DNA of 64,000 bases from JADGGV01 sp035715725 (GCA_035715725.1 DASTKT010000096.1:8789-72788); one strand, 5' to 3'; counted from the stretch's first letter, positions 23,264 through 32,405 are shown. The notes: generated from the letters alone by a model not told the origin. Program-made: numbers and translations.

Positions 23264-24400
23264 ATGCGTCCCCGGATCTCGGTCGCCCTCACGGCACTCG
23301 TCCTCCTCTTCTTCCTGCAGGCCCATCGTGATTTTGCCGCGCTGCTCGTCGGCGGCGCCGCGGTCCCGCCCGCGGCGCGGAGCGCGGCCCTGTTGTCTCT
23401 GGTGCTGCTGTTCCTGCCGCTCCTGCCCTTCACCCTGCGTTGGAGTCGAACCTGGCTCGTCGTCGCGACCGCCGTGACCGCGACCGCCGCCCGCCTCGCC
23501 CTCGCCGCCGCCGCGCCGCGCCCGGCGCTGCAGGCGCCGCTCGCCGCGCTGACGATGGCCGCCGGTGCCCTCTACCTCGGCGTCGGCGTCGGACTCCTCC
23601 CTCGTCGCAGCATCGCCGGCGGCGCCGCGCTGGCCGTGTTCCTCGACGTGGCGACGCGCTGGGCCGACGCGGCCGGAGCGGGGACCGGGAGTCCCGCGAT
23701 CGGGCTGGGCCTCACGCTCGCCGCACTCCTCGCCACGCTGGCGTGGGTGACCCCGCGCGCCGGTGCCCAGACCGAGGAGGCCAGCCTGGAGCGGCGCGCC
23801 GGCGGGCTCCGGAGCCGGGGCGCCGTCGCCTTTGGCGTCATCGTCTTCCTCGAGAGTGCCGTGCTCGCCAGCCCCGACGTCGGTGCGGCCGTGACGGGGA
23901 GTTCGTTTTCCGACGTGGCGGTGGCGATGGCCGTCGTCGCCCTCGGCGCCGGGCTCTGGCTGCTGGGCGGCGGTGGGCCGACGCGCCTGTACCGCCCGCG
24001 CCTTCTCCTCATGGGGGGCACGGCGGCGGGCGCCGCCGCGCTGGCCGAGTCCGTCGGCGGAATGGCGGCCGGGGCGTTGCTCCTGGTCGGCCACGCGTGC
24101 GCGCTCCTGCTGCTCGGCCGCGCGCTGGCGCCGGCGAGCGGGCGGCGGGAGGCCTCCACCGTCGTGGCCGGCCTGAGCGTGCTGATCCTGCTCGACGGCG
24201 CGCTCGCGCTCTCCATGAGCCGCGGCGGCGGTCTCGAGGCCTGGCTGGTCTTCGTCCTCGCCGGCGTCCTCCTCACCGCCGCGCTCTTGCTCATCCCGCG
24301 CCCCCAGCCCGCGCCGCCCCTGCTCCCGCGGGCGATGGGGCAAGCCGCGCTCGGCGCCTCCCTGGTGACGGCGGTCCTGCTGCTCGTCCTCCGCCATTGA
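23264..24400 (+). CDS. Polytopic membrane protein of unknown function
   Basis: A 378-residue protein, almost wholly hydrophobic, with roughly ten predicted membrane segments in two groups separated by a basic/acidic loop near residue 170 (RAGAQTEEASLERRAGGLRSR). ATG 23264 is preceded by GAGGAAGG. I find no signature of a known transporter family and the sequence is Ala/Leu-rich and low in polar residues within membranes. It follows the gas-vesicle kinase by 39 bases in the same direction and could be the last gene of that operon. A strong terminator follows. Confidence 0.7.
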   Translation: MRPRISVALTALVLLFFLQAHRDFAALLVGGAAVPPAARSAALLSLVLLFLPLLPFTLRWSRTWLVVATAVTATAARLALAAAAPRPALQAPLAALTMAAGALYLGVGVGLLPRRSIAGGAALAVFLDVATRWADAAGAGTGSPAIGLGLTLAALLATLAWVTPRAGAQTEEASLERRAGGLRSRGAVAFGVIVFLESAVLASPDVGAAVTGSSFSDVAVAMAVVALGAGLWLLGGGGPTRLYRPRLLLMGGTAAGAAALAESVGGMAAGALLLVGHACALLLLGRALAPASGRREASTVVAGLSVLILLDGALALSMSRGGGLEAWLVFVLAGVLLTAALLLIPRPQPAPPLLPRAMGQAALGASLVTAVLLLVLRH

Positions 24401-24473
24401 GCCGCGGGGCCCGGCGGGCACGGCGCCGCCGATCCGGTGGCTCCAGGAGGGCCGTGTCGATGCGGCGAGACGC

Positions 24474-24510
24474 AAGACGGCCGCGGCGGGACTCCCGCCG
24501 CGGCCGTCTT
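24474..24510. terminator. Strong bidirectional terminator hairpin
   Basis: Perfect 18-base arms (AAGACGGCCGCGGCGGGA and its complement) with a one-base loop region, ending in AAGA/TCTT on the two sides. It lies between the plus-strand membrane protein (end 24400) and the minus-strand permease (end 24534). Confidence 0.75.
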
Positions 24511-24533
24511 ATTCCGCGCTTCCGCGCTGTCGG

Positions 24534-26105
24534 TCAGTCGCCGAGCCGATCGCTCGTGGCCAGGCGCCGTTCCCCTCTCATGGCCTGCACGCGGCTGTGC
24601 TGCCGGCCGTAGAAGAAGTAGAGCGCCATGCCGATCACCAGCCAGATGATGAGGCGCAGCCAGGTGTCGAACGGGAGGGCGACCATCATCAGCAGCGAGA
24701 CCGCGATCCCCATGATCGGCACGAACGGCACCGCCGGCGTGCGGAACGGGCGCGGCAGATCCGGCCGCGTCCTGCGCAGCACCCAGATCCCGGCGCACAC
24801 GATCACGAACGCCAGCAGCGTTCCGATGCTCACGAGCTCGCCGAGGATCGAGATCGGGATGAGCGCCGCGAAGATCGCCACGAAGATGCCGACGAAGATC
24901 GACGACACCCACGGGGTGCGGAAGCGCGGATGGATCGCGCTCGCCCAGCGCGGCAGCAGCCCGTCGTGCGACATCGAGTAGAAGATGCGGGACTGGCCGA
25001 GGAGCATCACGACCATCGTGCTGCTCAGGCCCGCGATCGCCCCGAGCTTGACCAGGAAGCTCCCCCAGGCCACACCCGTCTTGTCGATGCCGATCGCGAT
25101 CGGGTCGGGCACGCCCAGCTGCGTGTACTTGAGCAGCCCGGTGAGCACGCCGGCGACGAGGATGTAGAGGATCGTGCAGATGACGAGCGAGCCCAGGATC
25201 CCGACGGGCATGTCCTTCTGCGGGTTCTTCGCCTCCTGCGCGGCCGTGGAGACCGCGTCGAAGCCAATGTAGGCGAAGAAGATGACGCCGGCCGCGCGGG
25301 CCACGCCGGACCAGCCGTACTTCCCGAACCCGCCCTCGTTCGGCGGCAGGAAGGGAGTCCAGTTCGACTTCGCCTCCGGCATGTGCTGCATGAGGTAGTA
25401 GCCGCCGAGCCCGATGAAGACCAGCAGCACGCACACCTTCACGATCACGATGAAGGAGTTGAAGTTCGCCGACTCCTTGATGCCGATCACCAGGATCGTC
25501 GTCACGAGCGCGATCCCGAAAAATGCCACCAGGTTGAAGATGCCGGTCTGGTGCGGCAGCGTCGCGGGGTCGATCCCGGCCGCCTGCAGCGACGGAGCGA
25601 TCCGGGAGAGCAGCTCCCACTTGCCGTTGTGGAGCACCCATTCCGTTCCGGGCGTGCCGGCGAGCTTCGGCGGGATGCGGATGCCGAAGTCCTGAAGGAA
25701 GCTCACGACGTAGCCGCTCCAGCCCGAGGCCACGGTGGCAGCGCCGAAGGCGTACTCCAGGATCAGGTCCCAGCCGATGATCCAGGCGAAGATCTCGCCC
25801 AGCGTGGCGTAGCCGTACGTGTACGCCGAGCCCGCCACCGGGATCATGGCGGCGAACTCTGCGTAACAGAGCCCCGCGAAGACGCAGGCGATGGCCGCCA
25901 GCACGAACGAGAGGACGATCGCCGGGCCGGCGTAGTTGGCGGCCGCGGCCCCGGTCAGCACGAAGATCCCCGTGCCGATGATGGCGCCGATCCCGAGGGA
26001 GATCAGGTTGGTGGCGCCGAGCGCGCGTCGCAGGCTGTGAGCGCCCTCTTCGCCCGCCTCCGTCATGATGGTGTCGATCGGCTTCGTCGCGAGAAGGTCT
26101 GCCAT
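24534..26105 (-). CDS. APC-superfamily amino-acid permease (CAT/YfnA-like)
   Basis: A 523-residue inner-membrane transporter with about 12-13 segments. Family marks are NLISLGIGAIIGTGIFVLTG near the N-terminus (APC substrate-binding GxGxIxGTGIF), FAGLCYAEFAAMIPVAGSAY, FFAYIGFDAVSTAAQEAKNP and FRTPWVSS. This is the cationic/neutral amino-acid transporter type. The 30-residue segment near position 160-200 before the TGIFN motif is an extracytoplasmic loop. Start 26105 has AGGAG about 7 bases upstream. Substrate cannot be read from sequence. It is downstream of kup on the same strand, 267 bases apart. Confidence 0.93.
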   Translation of the reverse strand: MADLLATKPIDTIMTEAGEEGAHSLRRALGATNLISLGIGAIIGTGIFVLTGAAAANYAGPAIVLSFVLAAIACVFAGLCYAEFAAMIPVAGSAYTYGYATLGEIFAWIIGWDLILEYAFGAATVASGWSGYVVSFLQDFGIRIPPKLAGTPGTEWVLHNGKWELLSRIAPSLQAAGIDPATLPHQTGIFNLVAFFGIALVTTILVIGIKESANFNSFIVIVKVCVLLVFIGLGGYYLMQHMPEAKSNWTPFLPPNEGGFGKYGWSGVARAAGVIFFAYIGFDAVSTAAQEAKNPQKDMPVGILGSLVICTILYILVAGVLTGLLKYTQLGVPDPIAIGIDKTGVAWGSFLVKLGAIAGLSSTMVVMLLGQSRIFYSMSHDGLLPRWASAIHPRFRTPWVSSIFVGIFVAIFAALIPISILGELVSIGTLLAFVIVCAGIWVLRRTRPDLPRPFRTPAVPFVPIMGIAVSLLMMVALPFDTWLRLIIWLVIGMALYFFYGRQHSRVQAMRGERRLATSDRLGD

Positions 26106-26281
26106 TCCGCTCTCCTGTGCTGGAGATCTCCGGCGCGCCGGCCTCGGCACGGGGCCACCGGACCCGAGTTCATTCCCCCGCCCGCCTCGGCGCGGCGCGG
26201 GTCACCGCGTGTCGCACCCGGGATCCGCCGACCAGCCCGAAACCCACGCGACGCCCTGGCGTCCGGGGCCGGATCGGACCC

Positions 26282-26299
26282 GCACGCCGGAAGGCGTGC
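26282..26299. terminator. Hairpin downstream of kup
   Basis: GCACGCC and GGCGTGC (26282-26288, 26293-26299) with a 4-base loop, 74 bases beyond the kup stop on the minus strand. No T-tract follows, so it may only protect or pause the transcript. Confidence 0.35.
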
Positions 26300-26372
26300 C
26301 CGGGTTGTGAATGGTGTGGCAGAAGGCGTAGAAGTTGGCCTCCGGAGCCATGCTCCGCAAGAGCGGTTCGCG

Positions 26373-28277
26373 CTAGAGCTCGATGTGCGCCCCGAGCTCG
26401 ACCACCCGATTCGGCGGGATCCGGAAGTAATCCGTCGCGCTCCTCGCGTTCCTCGACATGAGCGCGAAGAGGCGCTTGCGCCAGCGCGCCATGCCCGGCC
26501 GCTTCGTGGTCAGCAGCGTCTCGCGGCCGAGGTAGAACGTGGTCGTGCCGAGCTTGAACGTCAGTCCGCCCTGCCCGGCCGCCGCGGCCAGGACGTCCGG
26601 GATGTTCGGGTCTTCCATGAAGCCGTACCGGGCGACCACGCGGAAGATTCCCTCGCCGAGCGCCTCCACGGAGAGCCAGTCCTCCTGCGGCACTACCGGG
26701 ATCTCCTCCGTCACCACCGACAGCAGCACCACCTGTTCGTGCAGCACCTTGTTGTGCTTCAGGTGGTGCAGCATGACCGGCGGCACACCGTCCGCGTTGC
26801 GAGTCATGAACACCGCGAGTCCCGGCACCCGGACCGGATGCCGCTCCGCGATGTCGTGCAGGAAGATGTCGAGCGGCAGGCTCCGCATCCCGAAGCTCTC
26901 CGCCAGAAGGCTGCGGCCTCGCTTCCAGGTCGCCATCAACGTGAACACGACGGCGGCGACGGCCAGCGGGAACCAGCCGCCGTCGCTGACCTTGATGATG
27001 TTCGCGCCGAAGAAGGACAGATCCATGAAGAGGAAGAACGTCGTGAGCAGCCCGGCCACCACCCCCTTCCACCGCCACAGCTCCCGCTCGACGACGAACA
27101 GCAGGATGGTGGTGATCACCATCGTCGTCGTGACGGCGACGCCGTACGCCGCGGCCAGGTTCGTCGACGAGCCGAAGCCGAGGACGAGCCCGATACACGC
27201 CACCATGAGCACCCAGTTGATCCCCGGAATGTAGATTTGCCCGATCTCCCGCTCGCTCGTGTGGTCCACCTCGACGCGCGGCGAGTACCCGAGCTGTACC
27301 GCCTGCCGCGTCAACGAGAAGGCGCCCGAGATCACGGCCTGGGATGCGATGATGGCCGCGGCCGTGGCCAGCCCCACGAGCGGGAGCAGCGCCCAGGTGG
27401 GCGCCAGGCGGAAGAAGGGGTTCTCGGCGGCGTCCGGAGCGCGCATGAGCAGCGCGCCCTGGCCGAAGTAGTTGATGAGCAGCGCCGGCAGGACCATCCC
27501 GAACCAGGCGAGGCGGATCGGCCGGCGGCCGAAATGTCCCATGTCCGCGTATAGCGCCTCGCCGCCGGTCACGACCAGGAAGACGTCGCCGAGCACCAGG
27601 AAGCCGGCCAGGCGGTTCCGCACGAAGAACTCCACCGCGTAGTACGGATTGATCCCCGCCAGCACGCCGGGTGCGCGCATGATGGCCGCCACGCCCAACA
27701 GCGCGATGACGACGAACCATACCGTCATCACCGGGCCGAAGACGGCGCCGATGCCCGCGGTCCCGCGCCGCTGCACCACGAACAGCAGGACCAGGATCGC
27801 GATCGTGATCGGGATGACGTATGGCTGGAAGAACGGCGTGGCGATGTTGAGCCCCTCCACGGCGCTCAGCACCGTGATCGCCGGCGTGATCATGCCGTCG
27901 CCGTAGAGGAGCGCCGCGCCGAAAAGGCCGAGGGCCATCAGGAAGAGGTGCCCGCCCCGTCCGCGCACGGTGTGCCGCCGCGGGCCGAGCAGCGCCATCA
28001 GGGCGAGGATCCCACCCTCGCCCCGGTTGTCCGCGCGCATCACGATCAGCAGGTATTTGACCGTGATGATCAGGACGAGGGCCCAGAAGATGAGCGAGAG
28101 AACGCCGAGGACGTTGTCCGGCGTCGTCGCCACCCGGTGCGTCCCGTGGAACGCCTCGCGCACGGCGTAGAGCGGGCTGGTCCCGATGTCGCCGTATACG
28201 ACGCCCAGCGCGCCGAGGGCGAGGAATGCCAGGTAGCGGCCTCGCGGCGCGGCTCCGTGGCCATGTGCTTCGGACAA
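26373..28277 (-). CDS. kup: Kup-type potassium transporter
   Basis: A 634-residue K+ uptake protein of the KUP/HAK family. Marks are LGALGVVYGDIGTSPLYAVR at the N-terminus, SLIFWALVLIITVKY, RADNRGEGGILALMALL, LYGDGMITPAITVLSAVEG and GGEALYADMGHFG. About 12 membrane segments are followed by a cytoplasmic C-terminal domain. The start is probably TTG 28277, with AGGA about 8 bases upstream; GTG 28325 is a longer alternative without a visible binding site. A clear sigma-70-type promoter lies at 28363-28392. The length fits the family. Confidence 0.95.
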   Translation of the reverse strand: MSEAHGHGAAPRGRYLAFLALGALGVVYGDIGTSPLYAVREAFHGTHRVATTPDNVLGVLSLIFWALVLIITVKYLLIVMRADNRGEGGILALMALLGPRRHTVRGRGGHLFLMALGLFGAALLYGDGMITPAITVLSAVEGLNIATPFFQPYVIPITIAILVLLFVVQRRGTAGIGAVFGPVMTVWFVVIALLGVAAIMRAPGVLAGINPYYAVEFFVRNRLAGFLVLGDVFLVVTGGEALYADMGHFGRRPIRLAWFGMVLPALLINYFGQGALLMRAPDAAENPFFRLAPTWALLPLVGLATAAAIIASQAVISGAFSLTRQAVQLGYSPRVEVDHTSEREIGQIYIPGINWVLMVACIGLVLGFGSSTNLAAAYGVAVTTTMVITTILLFVVERELWRWKGVVAGLLTTFFLFMDLSFFGANIIKVSDGGWFPLAVAAVVFTLMATWKRGRSLLAESFGMRSLPLDIFLHDIAERHPVRVPGLAVFMTRNADGVPPVMLHHLKHNKVLHEQVVLLSVVTEEIPVVPQEDWLSVEALGEGIFRVVARYGFMEDPNIPDVLAAAAGQGGLTFKLGTTTFYLGRETLLTTKRPGMARWRKRLFALMSRNARSATDYFRIPPNRVVELGAHIEL

Positions 28278-28362
28278 CGTACTGTTCCTAGCTCCCAGGT
28301 GCGACGACCGTCGAGCGCACGACACCCGACAATGGGCTCGATCCGTGTGCGAGATCGCTGCT

Positions 28363-28392
28363 GTGATACGACGGGGGGTGCGCTCCTGTCAA
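28363..28392 (-). promoter_or_regulatory. Sigma-70-type promoter for kup
   Basis: On the minus strand TTGACA (complement of 28387-28392), an 18-base spacer and TATCAC (complement of 28363-28368). The predicted start is near 28356. The leader (about 80 bases to TTG 28277) is too short for a ydaO-type c-di-AMP riboswitch. Confidence 0.7.
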
Positions 28393-28432
28393 TCCGCGCC
28401 GAGCGGCGGAGCATGCCGGCGGGCCCGGCGGC

Positions 28433-29290
28433 TCAGAAGCTGAAGCTCACATCGTAGTTGATGGCGATCGGACGGTTGGACGCGTCGCGCGCGGGGCGGA
28501 AGCGCCAGCCGAGAGCCGTCTCGCGCAGAGAGCGGTCGTAGCCCCGATCGCCGGTCGACGGCATCAGCTCGACCTGGCGGACCACGCCGGTCGCGTCGAT
28601 GGCGACCCGGACGACGATGGTCCGCCCCTTCAGGTTTCCCGGTGCGGGCGTGGGCGGCAGGAGCAGGAACTCCGGCGAAGGGGCGAGGATACGGCCGCCG
28701 CCGCTGCCGTTGCCCACCCCCGTGCCATTTCCCGTTCCCTCTCCGCCGCCGCTCCCGCCACCCGAGCCCGGGCCGGTGCCTGGGCCCGTTCCGCTCCCTG
28801 TCCCGCTGCCGCTCCCCGTCCCGGCGCCGGACACCTCGACCGGCGCGGGCGCGCCCAGGACCGCCTTCGGCGCCACGATCGAGAGGTCCGACGGCAGCGG
28901 CATCGGCAGCCGCGTCGGGTTCGTGACGGCGCGGATGATCATCGGCGTGACGTCGCGGAGCGGTGGCGCCTCGGGCACCGGCGCGGGCCGCGGCGCCGGC
29001 GCCGCGGCGGCGGGAGCCACGAGCTCGACGTAGTGGACGTCCTCCCCGCCGCCCCCGCCCCCGCCCGCGGCGCCGGCCGCGCGCCCCGTGCCGACTCCCG
29101 CGTCCGTGGCGGTCAGCGCGAGGTGGGCGCGTCCGAGCCAGACGAACAGCACCAGCGAGGCGTGCAACGCCAGCGAGACCAGCAGGCTCGGCACATCCTC
29201 CGACTGCCGGGACTTCGGTGCGCTCGAGAAGAGGTGTTCGAGAAGCCGGGGCTGAGCCTCCAGCACCCGGCCAGGGGTCGTCTCGCTCAT
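28433..29290 (-). CDS. tonB: TonB-like protein with Gly/Thr/Ser-rich linker
   Basis: A 285-residue energy-transducer protein. It has a cytoplasmic N-terminus, one membrane segment (about 48-66, LLVSLALHASLVLFVWLG), an Ala/Pro-rich part and then an unusual linker of about 45 residues built from GTGSGS, GTGPG and GGGSGGG units. The C-terminal TonB domain carries KGRTIVVRVAIDATGVVRQV and the ALGWRFRPARDA strand. TonB couples the proton-driven ExbBD motor to outer-membrane receptors. It is the last gene of the ExbB-ExbD-ExbD cluster (109 bases after exbD). The start at 29290 is the Met nearest the conserved region. Confidence 0.85.
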   Translation of the reverse strand: MSETTPGRVLEAQPRLLEHLFSSAPKSRQSEDVPSLLVSLALHASLVLFVWLGRAHLALTATDAGVGTGRAAGAAGGGGGGGEDVHYVELVAPAAAAPAPRPAPVPEAPPLRDVTPMIIRAVTNPTRLPMPLPSDLSIVAPKAVLGAPAPVEVSGAGTGSGSGTGSGTGPGTGPGSGGGSGGGEGTGNGTGVGNGSGGGRILAPSPEFLLLPPTPAPGNLKGRTIVVRVAIDATGVVRQVELMPSTGDRGYDRSLRETALGWRFRPARDASNRPIAINYDVSFSF

Positions 29291-29399
29291 GGTCGAATGG
29301 TACCGCGCAGCCTGGCAGGAGGTCCATGCCACCGGGGCGGGATGCGAAGCGGCCCGGACGCCAGGGGCGCCCGGGCCGCTCGACCGACGATCGCCCGGC

Positions 29400-29828
29400 T
29401 CAGGCGCCGCCCGGTGCGGTCATGGGCTGCATCACCGCGCCGAGCACCTTCACCCCGGCGCCACGCGCTGCATCCATCGCGCCGATGACGTCCTGGTACA
29501 CCACGTTATCGTCCGCCTTGACGAACAGCACCTTGTCCGGCCGCCCCGTGTAGAGCGTGCGCAGGAAGCTCTCCAGCTCGCCCTTCGCGACCGGTTTCGT
29601 GTTCACCTTGAGGCCGCCATCCGGGCCGATCTCCAGCACGATCTGCGTGTTGTTCGGATTCGACGGCTGGTTCGGCTTGTCCACCGGAAGCTGGACATCG
29701 ATCGACTTCTGCAGCAGCGGCTGCGCGATCATGAAGATCACCAGCAGCACCAGCAGCACGTCGATCATCGGGGTCATGTTGATGTCGGCGACCTCCGACC
29801 GCCCCGTCTTCCCCATCGAAATGCCCAT
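29400..29828 (-). CDS. exbD: ExbD/TolR family protein (copy 2)
   Basis: A 142-residue biopolymer transport protein. After a short cytoplasmic N-terminus comes INMTPMIDVLLVLLVIFM, with the proton-carrying aspartate D23 in the single membrane segment. The periplasmic part ends in the family fold (KVLFVKADDNVVYQDVIGAM). A GAGGAG lies about 7 bases before the ATG. It is 90 bases after exbD copy 1 and 109 bases before the Gly-rich TonB gene. Confidence 0.94.
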   Translation of the reverse strand: MGISMGKTGRSEVADINMTPMIDVLLVLLVIFMIAQPLLQKSIDVQLPVDKPNQPSNPNNTQIVLEIGPDGGLKVNTKPVAKGELESFLRTLYTGRPDKVLFVKADDNVVYQDVIGAMDAARGAGVKVLGAVMQPMTAPGGA

Positions 29829-29918
29829 GCGGCATCTCCTCTTCGTCTGGGCTCTCCAACCGACTCACGCCACGGACCGCGGGGCGCCGGGCTCGCCGGC
29901 GCCCCGCCCGACGCGAAC

Positions 29919-30416
29919 TTACTCCTGAACGGTCTCGTCCGGCTTGGTGCCGGGCTTCTGCTCGGTCACGGCCGCCAGCACACGCGCTCCCGACTGACGC
30001 GCCAGGTCCATCGCGTGGAGGATCGTGCCGTACTTCAGCGTCTGGTCCGCCTTCACGAAGAGGACCTTGTCCTGCGGATGCTTCTGGAACTCCTGCGTCA
30101 GCATGTTCCGCAGGATCGCATCGCAGCTCGCCACGCCCGCCGGCGTCGCCACGTCCTTCGCCCGGCAGCCGGGGATCGTCTTCTTGTTCAGGTAGTACGC
30201 GCCGTACCGGTCGATGCCGATGACCGTGCGGTCGTCCTTCTCCGGCCGCGCCTTCAGGTGAGCACCTTCCGGCAGCTTAGCCTGGAAACCGGCCGCGATG
30301 GCGGGCGTGACCACCATGAAGATGATGAGGAGCACGAGCATGACGTCCACCATCGGCGTCACGTTGATGTCGCCCATCACGTTGGTGTCCGTTACATCGT
30401 GCGAGGCCATCGCCAT
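29919..30416 (-). CDS. exbD: ExbD/TolR family protein (copy 1)
   Basis: A 165-residue ExbD with INVTPMVDVMLVLLIIFMV (proton-carrying D24). Compared with copy 2 it has an insertion near residues 80-105 containing two cysteines (KKTIPGCRAKD and VASCDAIL) that could form a periplasmic disulphide. The start at 30416 has GAGGAGG 6 bases upstream. It follows exbB by 17 bases. Confidence 0.94.
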   Translation of the reverse strand: MAMASHDVTDTNVMGDINVTPMVDVMLVLLIIFMVVTPAIAAGFQAKLPEGAHLKARPEKDDRTVIGIDRYGAYYLNKKTIPGCRAKDVATPAGVASCDAILRNMLTQEFQKHPQDKVLFVKADQTLKYGTILHAMDLARQSGARVLAAVTEQKPGTKPDETVQE

Positions 30417-30433
30417 GGGACGCCTCCTCTACC

Positions 30434-31195
30434 TCAGGACATCCGCGACCGCGCCATCGCGGCCGGATCGTTCGCGGAATCCATCAGCGTGGTGATCGAC
30501 TCGCTCGCCTTGCCCACCGACTGGTGCAGCCGGGCCTCGTAGCGGAGCAGGAAGTCCACGAACTCCTTCGTGGCGTACGTGATCTCCATCGAGATGTAGT
30601 CGATCCGGTTGATGAAGTAGTTGTAGAGCCACACACCCGGGATCGCCACGAGGAGACCGAACGCCGTCGTGATGAGCGCCTCGGCGATACCGGCCGAGAT
30701 CGCCGCCAGCCCGCCGGAGCCCGAGACCGCCATCCCGGTGAACGCGTTCACGACGCCCATCGTCGTGCCGAGCAGCCCGACGAACGGGGCCGTCGCGCCG
30801 ACCGTGGCCAGCACGCCGAGCCCGCGCCGGAACTTGGAGAGCTGCTCGAGCGTGTTCAGGTCGATCATACGCTGCACGGACGCGATCTCGGCGGCCGAGA
30901 GGTCATGGTCCTCCGAGTGGAACGTCAGGCTCGGGAAGACGCGGCGGAACACGGCGGCGAGGTGGCTCCGCTGGTTCGCCTCGACCAGCCGCTCGGCCTC
31001 AGCGAAGTCCTCGTTCGTGAGCGCCTCGGAGAATGCGCCCGAAAAGCGGAGCGTCGCGCCGCGCGAGCGCCGCAGCATGATGAGCTTCCGGATCGTGATG
31101 GTCGCCACGATGATCGACATGAAGAGCAGAATGAAGACGATGCCGCGGGCGAACCACCCCATCGTTCCCCAGAGCTCGATCAGAGAAATTCCCAT
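30434..31195 (-). CDS. exbB: ExbB/TolQ/MotA family proton channel
   Basis: A 253-residue inner-membrane subunit with three membrane segments (about 15-36, 127-150 and 170-197). The conserved core reads GATAPFVGLLGTTMGVVNAF and GIAEALITTAFGLLVAIPGV. With the ExbD proteins it forms the motor that energises TonB. It lies 114 bases downstream of the Pro-rich TonB gene. Confidence 0.94.
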   Translation of the reverse strand: MGISLIELWGTMGWFARGIVFILLFMSIIVATITIRKLIMLRRSRGATLRFSGAFSEALTNEDFAEAERLVEANQRSHLAAVFRRVFPSLTFHSEDHDLSAAEIASVQRMIDLNTLEQLSKFRRGLGVLATVGATAPFVGLLGTTMGVVNAFTGMAVSGSGGLAAISAGIAEALITTAFGLLVAIPGVWLYNYFINRIDYISMEITYATKEFVDFLLRYEARLHQSVGKASESITTLMDSANDPAAMARSRMS

Positions 31196-31309
31196 TTCTG
31201 TGCCCTTTCGACGTGTTCAGCTTCCCGCCCGTTTTGCGGAAAGACCCTGTTGAGAACTGGCCCGGTCGTCCTCGCCGCATGCCCCCCGGCCCGCGGCGCC
31301 GGGCGGGAA

Positions 31310-32107
31310 TCACTGCGTCTTGAAGACGATGGGTAGCTGGATCCAGACCTTGACCTTCTGGTCCCGGTTGAGCGCCGGCGTGAACTTCATGATCTCGCCG
31401 ACCTTCTGGGCCGCGGCGTCGAGCGCCTCGTGCCCACTGCCCTCCTTGACCTGGGTCTTGATGACCTCACCCGACTCGTCGATGAGGGCCCAGATCAGGA
31501 CCGTTCCACCCACGCCAGCATCGCGCAGCAACGGCGGATAGTTCCGCTGCAGGGCTCGCGCGACCTCGTCGCGGTTCTTCAGTTCGGGCTTGACCGTGTA
31601 GGGTGTGAACGTCGGCGCGGCGGTCACGTCCTCGACGGTCACGACCCTCGTGCTGTTCGGGTTGCCGTTCGCCTTGCCGCCCTCGGTGCCCTCACCGCTG
31701 AAGTCGGCCTCGTTGATCACGGGCCCGGCCTTCGGCGGCGGGATGTCCGGCGGAACCACGGTCGGCGGCGCCAGCGTCTGGAACCCCTTGGCCACCTCGA
31801 CGATCTGCTTCGGCGGCGGCGGCGCATCGGGCGGGGGCGGCGGGGGCGGCGGGGGCGGCGGGGGCTCGTCCTCCTTGATCTGGATGAGCGTCACCTGCTC
31901 CTCGTCCTTCTGAACTTCCTTGCCGACGGCCATCGTGGCGTAGACCAGCGCCGTGATGATCGCCGCGTGGAACGCCATGGACGTGAACGTCGCGGCGGCG
32001 GCGGCCTTCCCCTCGCGCCGAGGCTTGCTCGCGAGCAGGTTGCCGAACATCTGCTCGCGCGGCGGGTCCGCGCGAGGTGGCGTCGGGGGCGCCGATTCGT
32101 TGGCCAT
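31310..32107 (-). CDS. tonB: TonB-like protein with proline-rich linker
   Basis: A 265-residue TonB. The membrane segment is at about 43-60, followed by a linker with a run of proline residues (about 80-100) and further PP pairs. The C-terminal domain has LQRNYPPLLRDAGVGGTVLI and GHEALDAAAQKVGEIMKFTPA, the canonical TonB fold. The start at 32107 has AGGTAGG about 7 bases upstream. It is the first gene of the TonB-ExbBDD cluster. A second TonB with a different linker ends the cluster. Confidence 0.92.
   Translation of the reverse strand: MANESAPPTPPRADPPREQMFGNLLASKPRREGKAAAAATFTSMAFHAAIITALVYATMAVGKEVQKDEEQVTLIQIKEDEPPPPPPPPPPPPDAPPPPKQIVEVAKGFQTLAPPTVVPPDIPPPKAGPVINEADFSGEGTEGGKANGNPNSTRVVTVEDVTAAPTFTPYTVKPELKNRDEVARALQRNYPPLLRDAGVGGTVLIWALIDESGEVIKTQVKEGSGHEALDAAAQKVGEIMKFTPALNRDQKVKVWIQLPIVFKTQ
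31829..31866 (-). repeat. Hexanucleotide repeat encoding the TonB polyproline linker
   Basis: GGGGGCGGC units repeat in the plus-strand sequence, giving CCG/CCC codons on the minus strand. Such a tract could change length by slippage without breaking the frame. Confidence 0.7.
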
Positions 32108-32252
32108 TCTGTCACCTACCTGGTTAGGTTCCGCCCGAATGCAAATCCAACCCGGGGCGTCCGCTGCCGGACCCCCAGAGAACGTCGTACGTGAGTCTCA
32201 CCGATGGTTGGTCCCGCAACTGCTTCCTACATCCCAGCGGCAATAACGTCCG

Positions 32253-32405
32253 TCACGCCCGCGTACGACTCCCTCTCCAGACGAGGTAGAGGGACACGGC
32301 AAGGAAGATATAAATGAAGATCGCGGCGGCATCGTGCGGGATGCCACCGACGACTCGGCCGATGCCGGAGCCGTTCTCCTGGACGAGAAGGGCGAGGACC
32401 TGCAT
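32253..32405 (-). CDS. Small membrane peptide of 50 residues
   Basis: A short gene starting with ATG 32405, with GGAGG about 9 bases upstream on the minus strand. The product has a polar N-terminal half (MQVLALLVQENGSGIGRV) and one C-terminal membrane helix (AAIFIYIFLAVSLYLVW) followed by a basic tail. It lies 145 bases before the first TonB gene on the same strand. Homologues are not recognised. Composition, ribosome-binding site and topology support it more than an average short frame. Confidence 0.5.
   Translation of the reverse strand: MQVLALLVQENGSGIGRVVGGIPHDAAAIFIYIFLAVSLYLVWRGSRTRA

Noticed and set aside
21017..24475. Long open frame antisense to the gas-vesicle kinase
   Set aside because: Arg/Asp/Glu-rich composition with no recognisable motif, opposite a clear kinase and membrane protein gene; a GC artefact.
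28277..28432. ydaO-type c-di-AMP riboswitch upstream of kup
   Set aside because: The predicted leader is only about 80 bases and shows no matching stems; such riboswitches need more than 120 bases.
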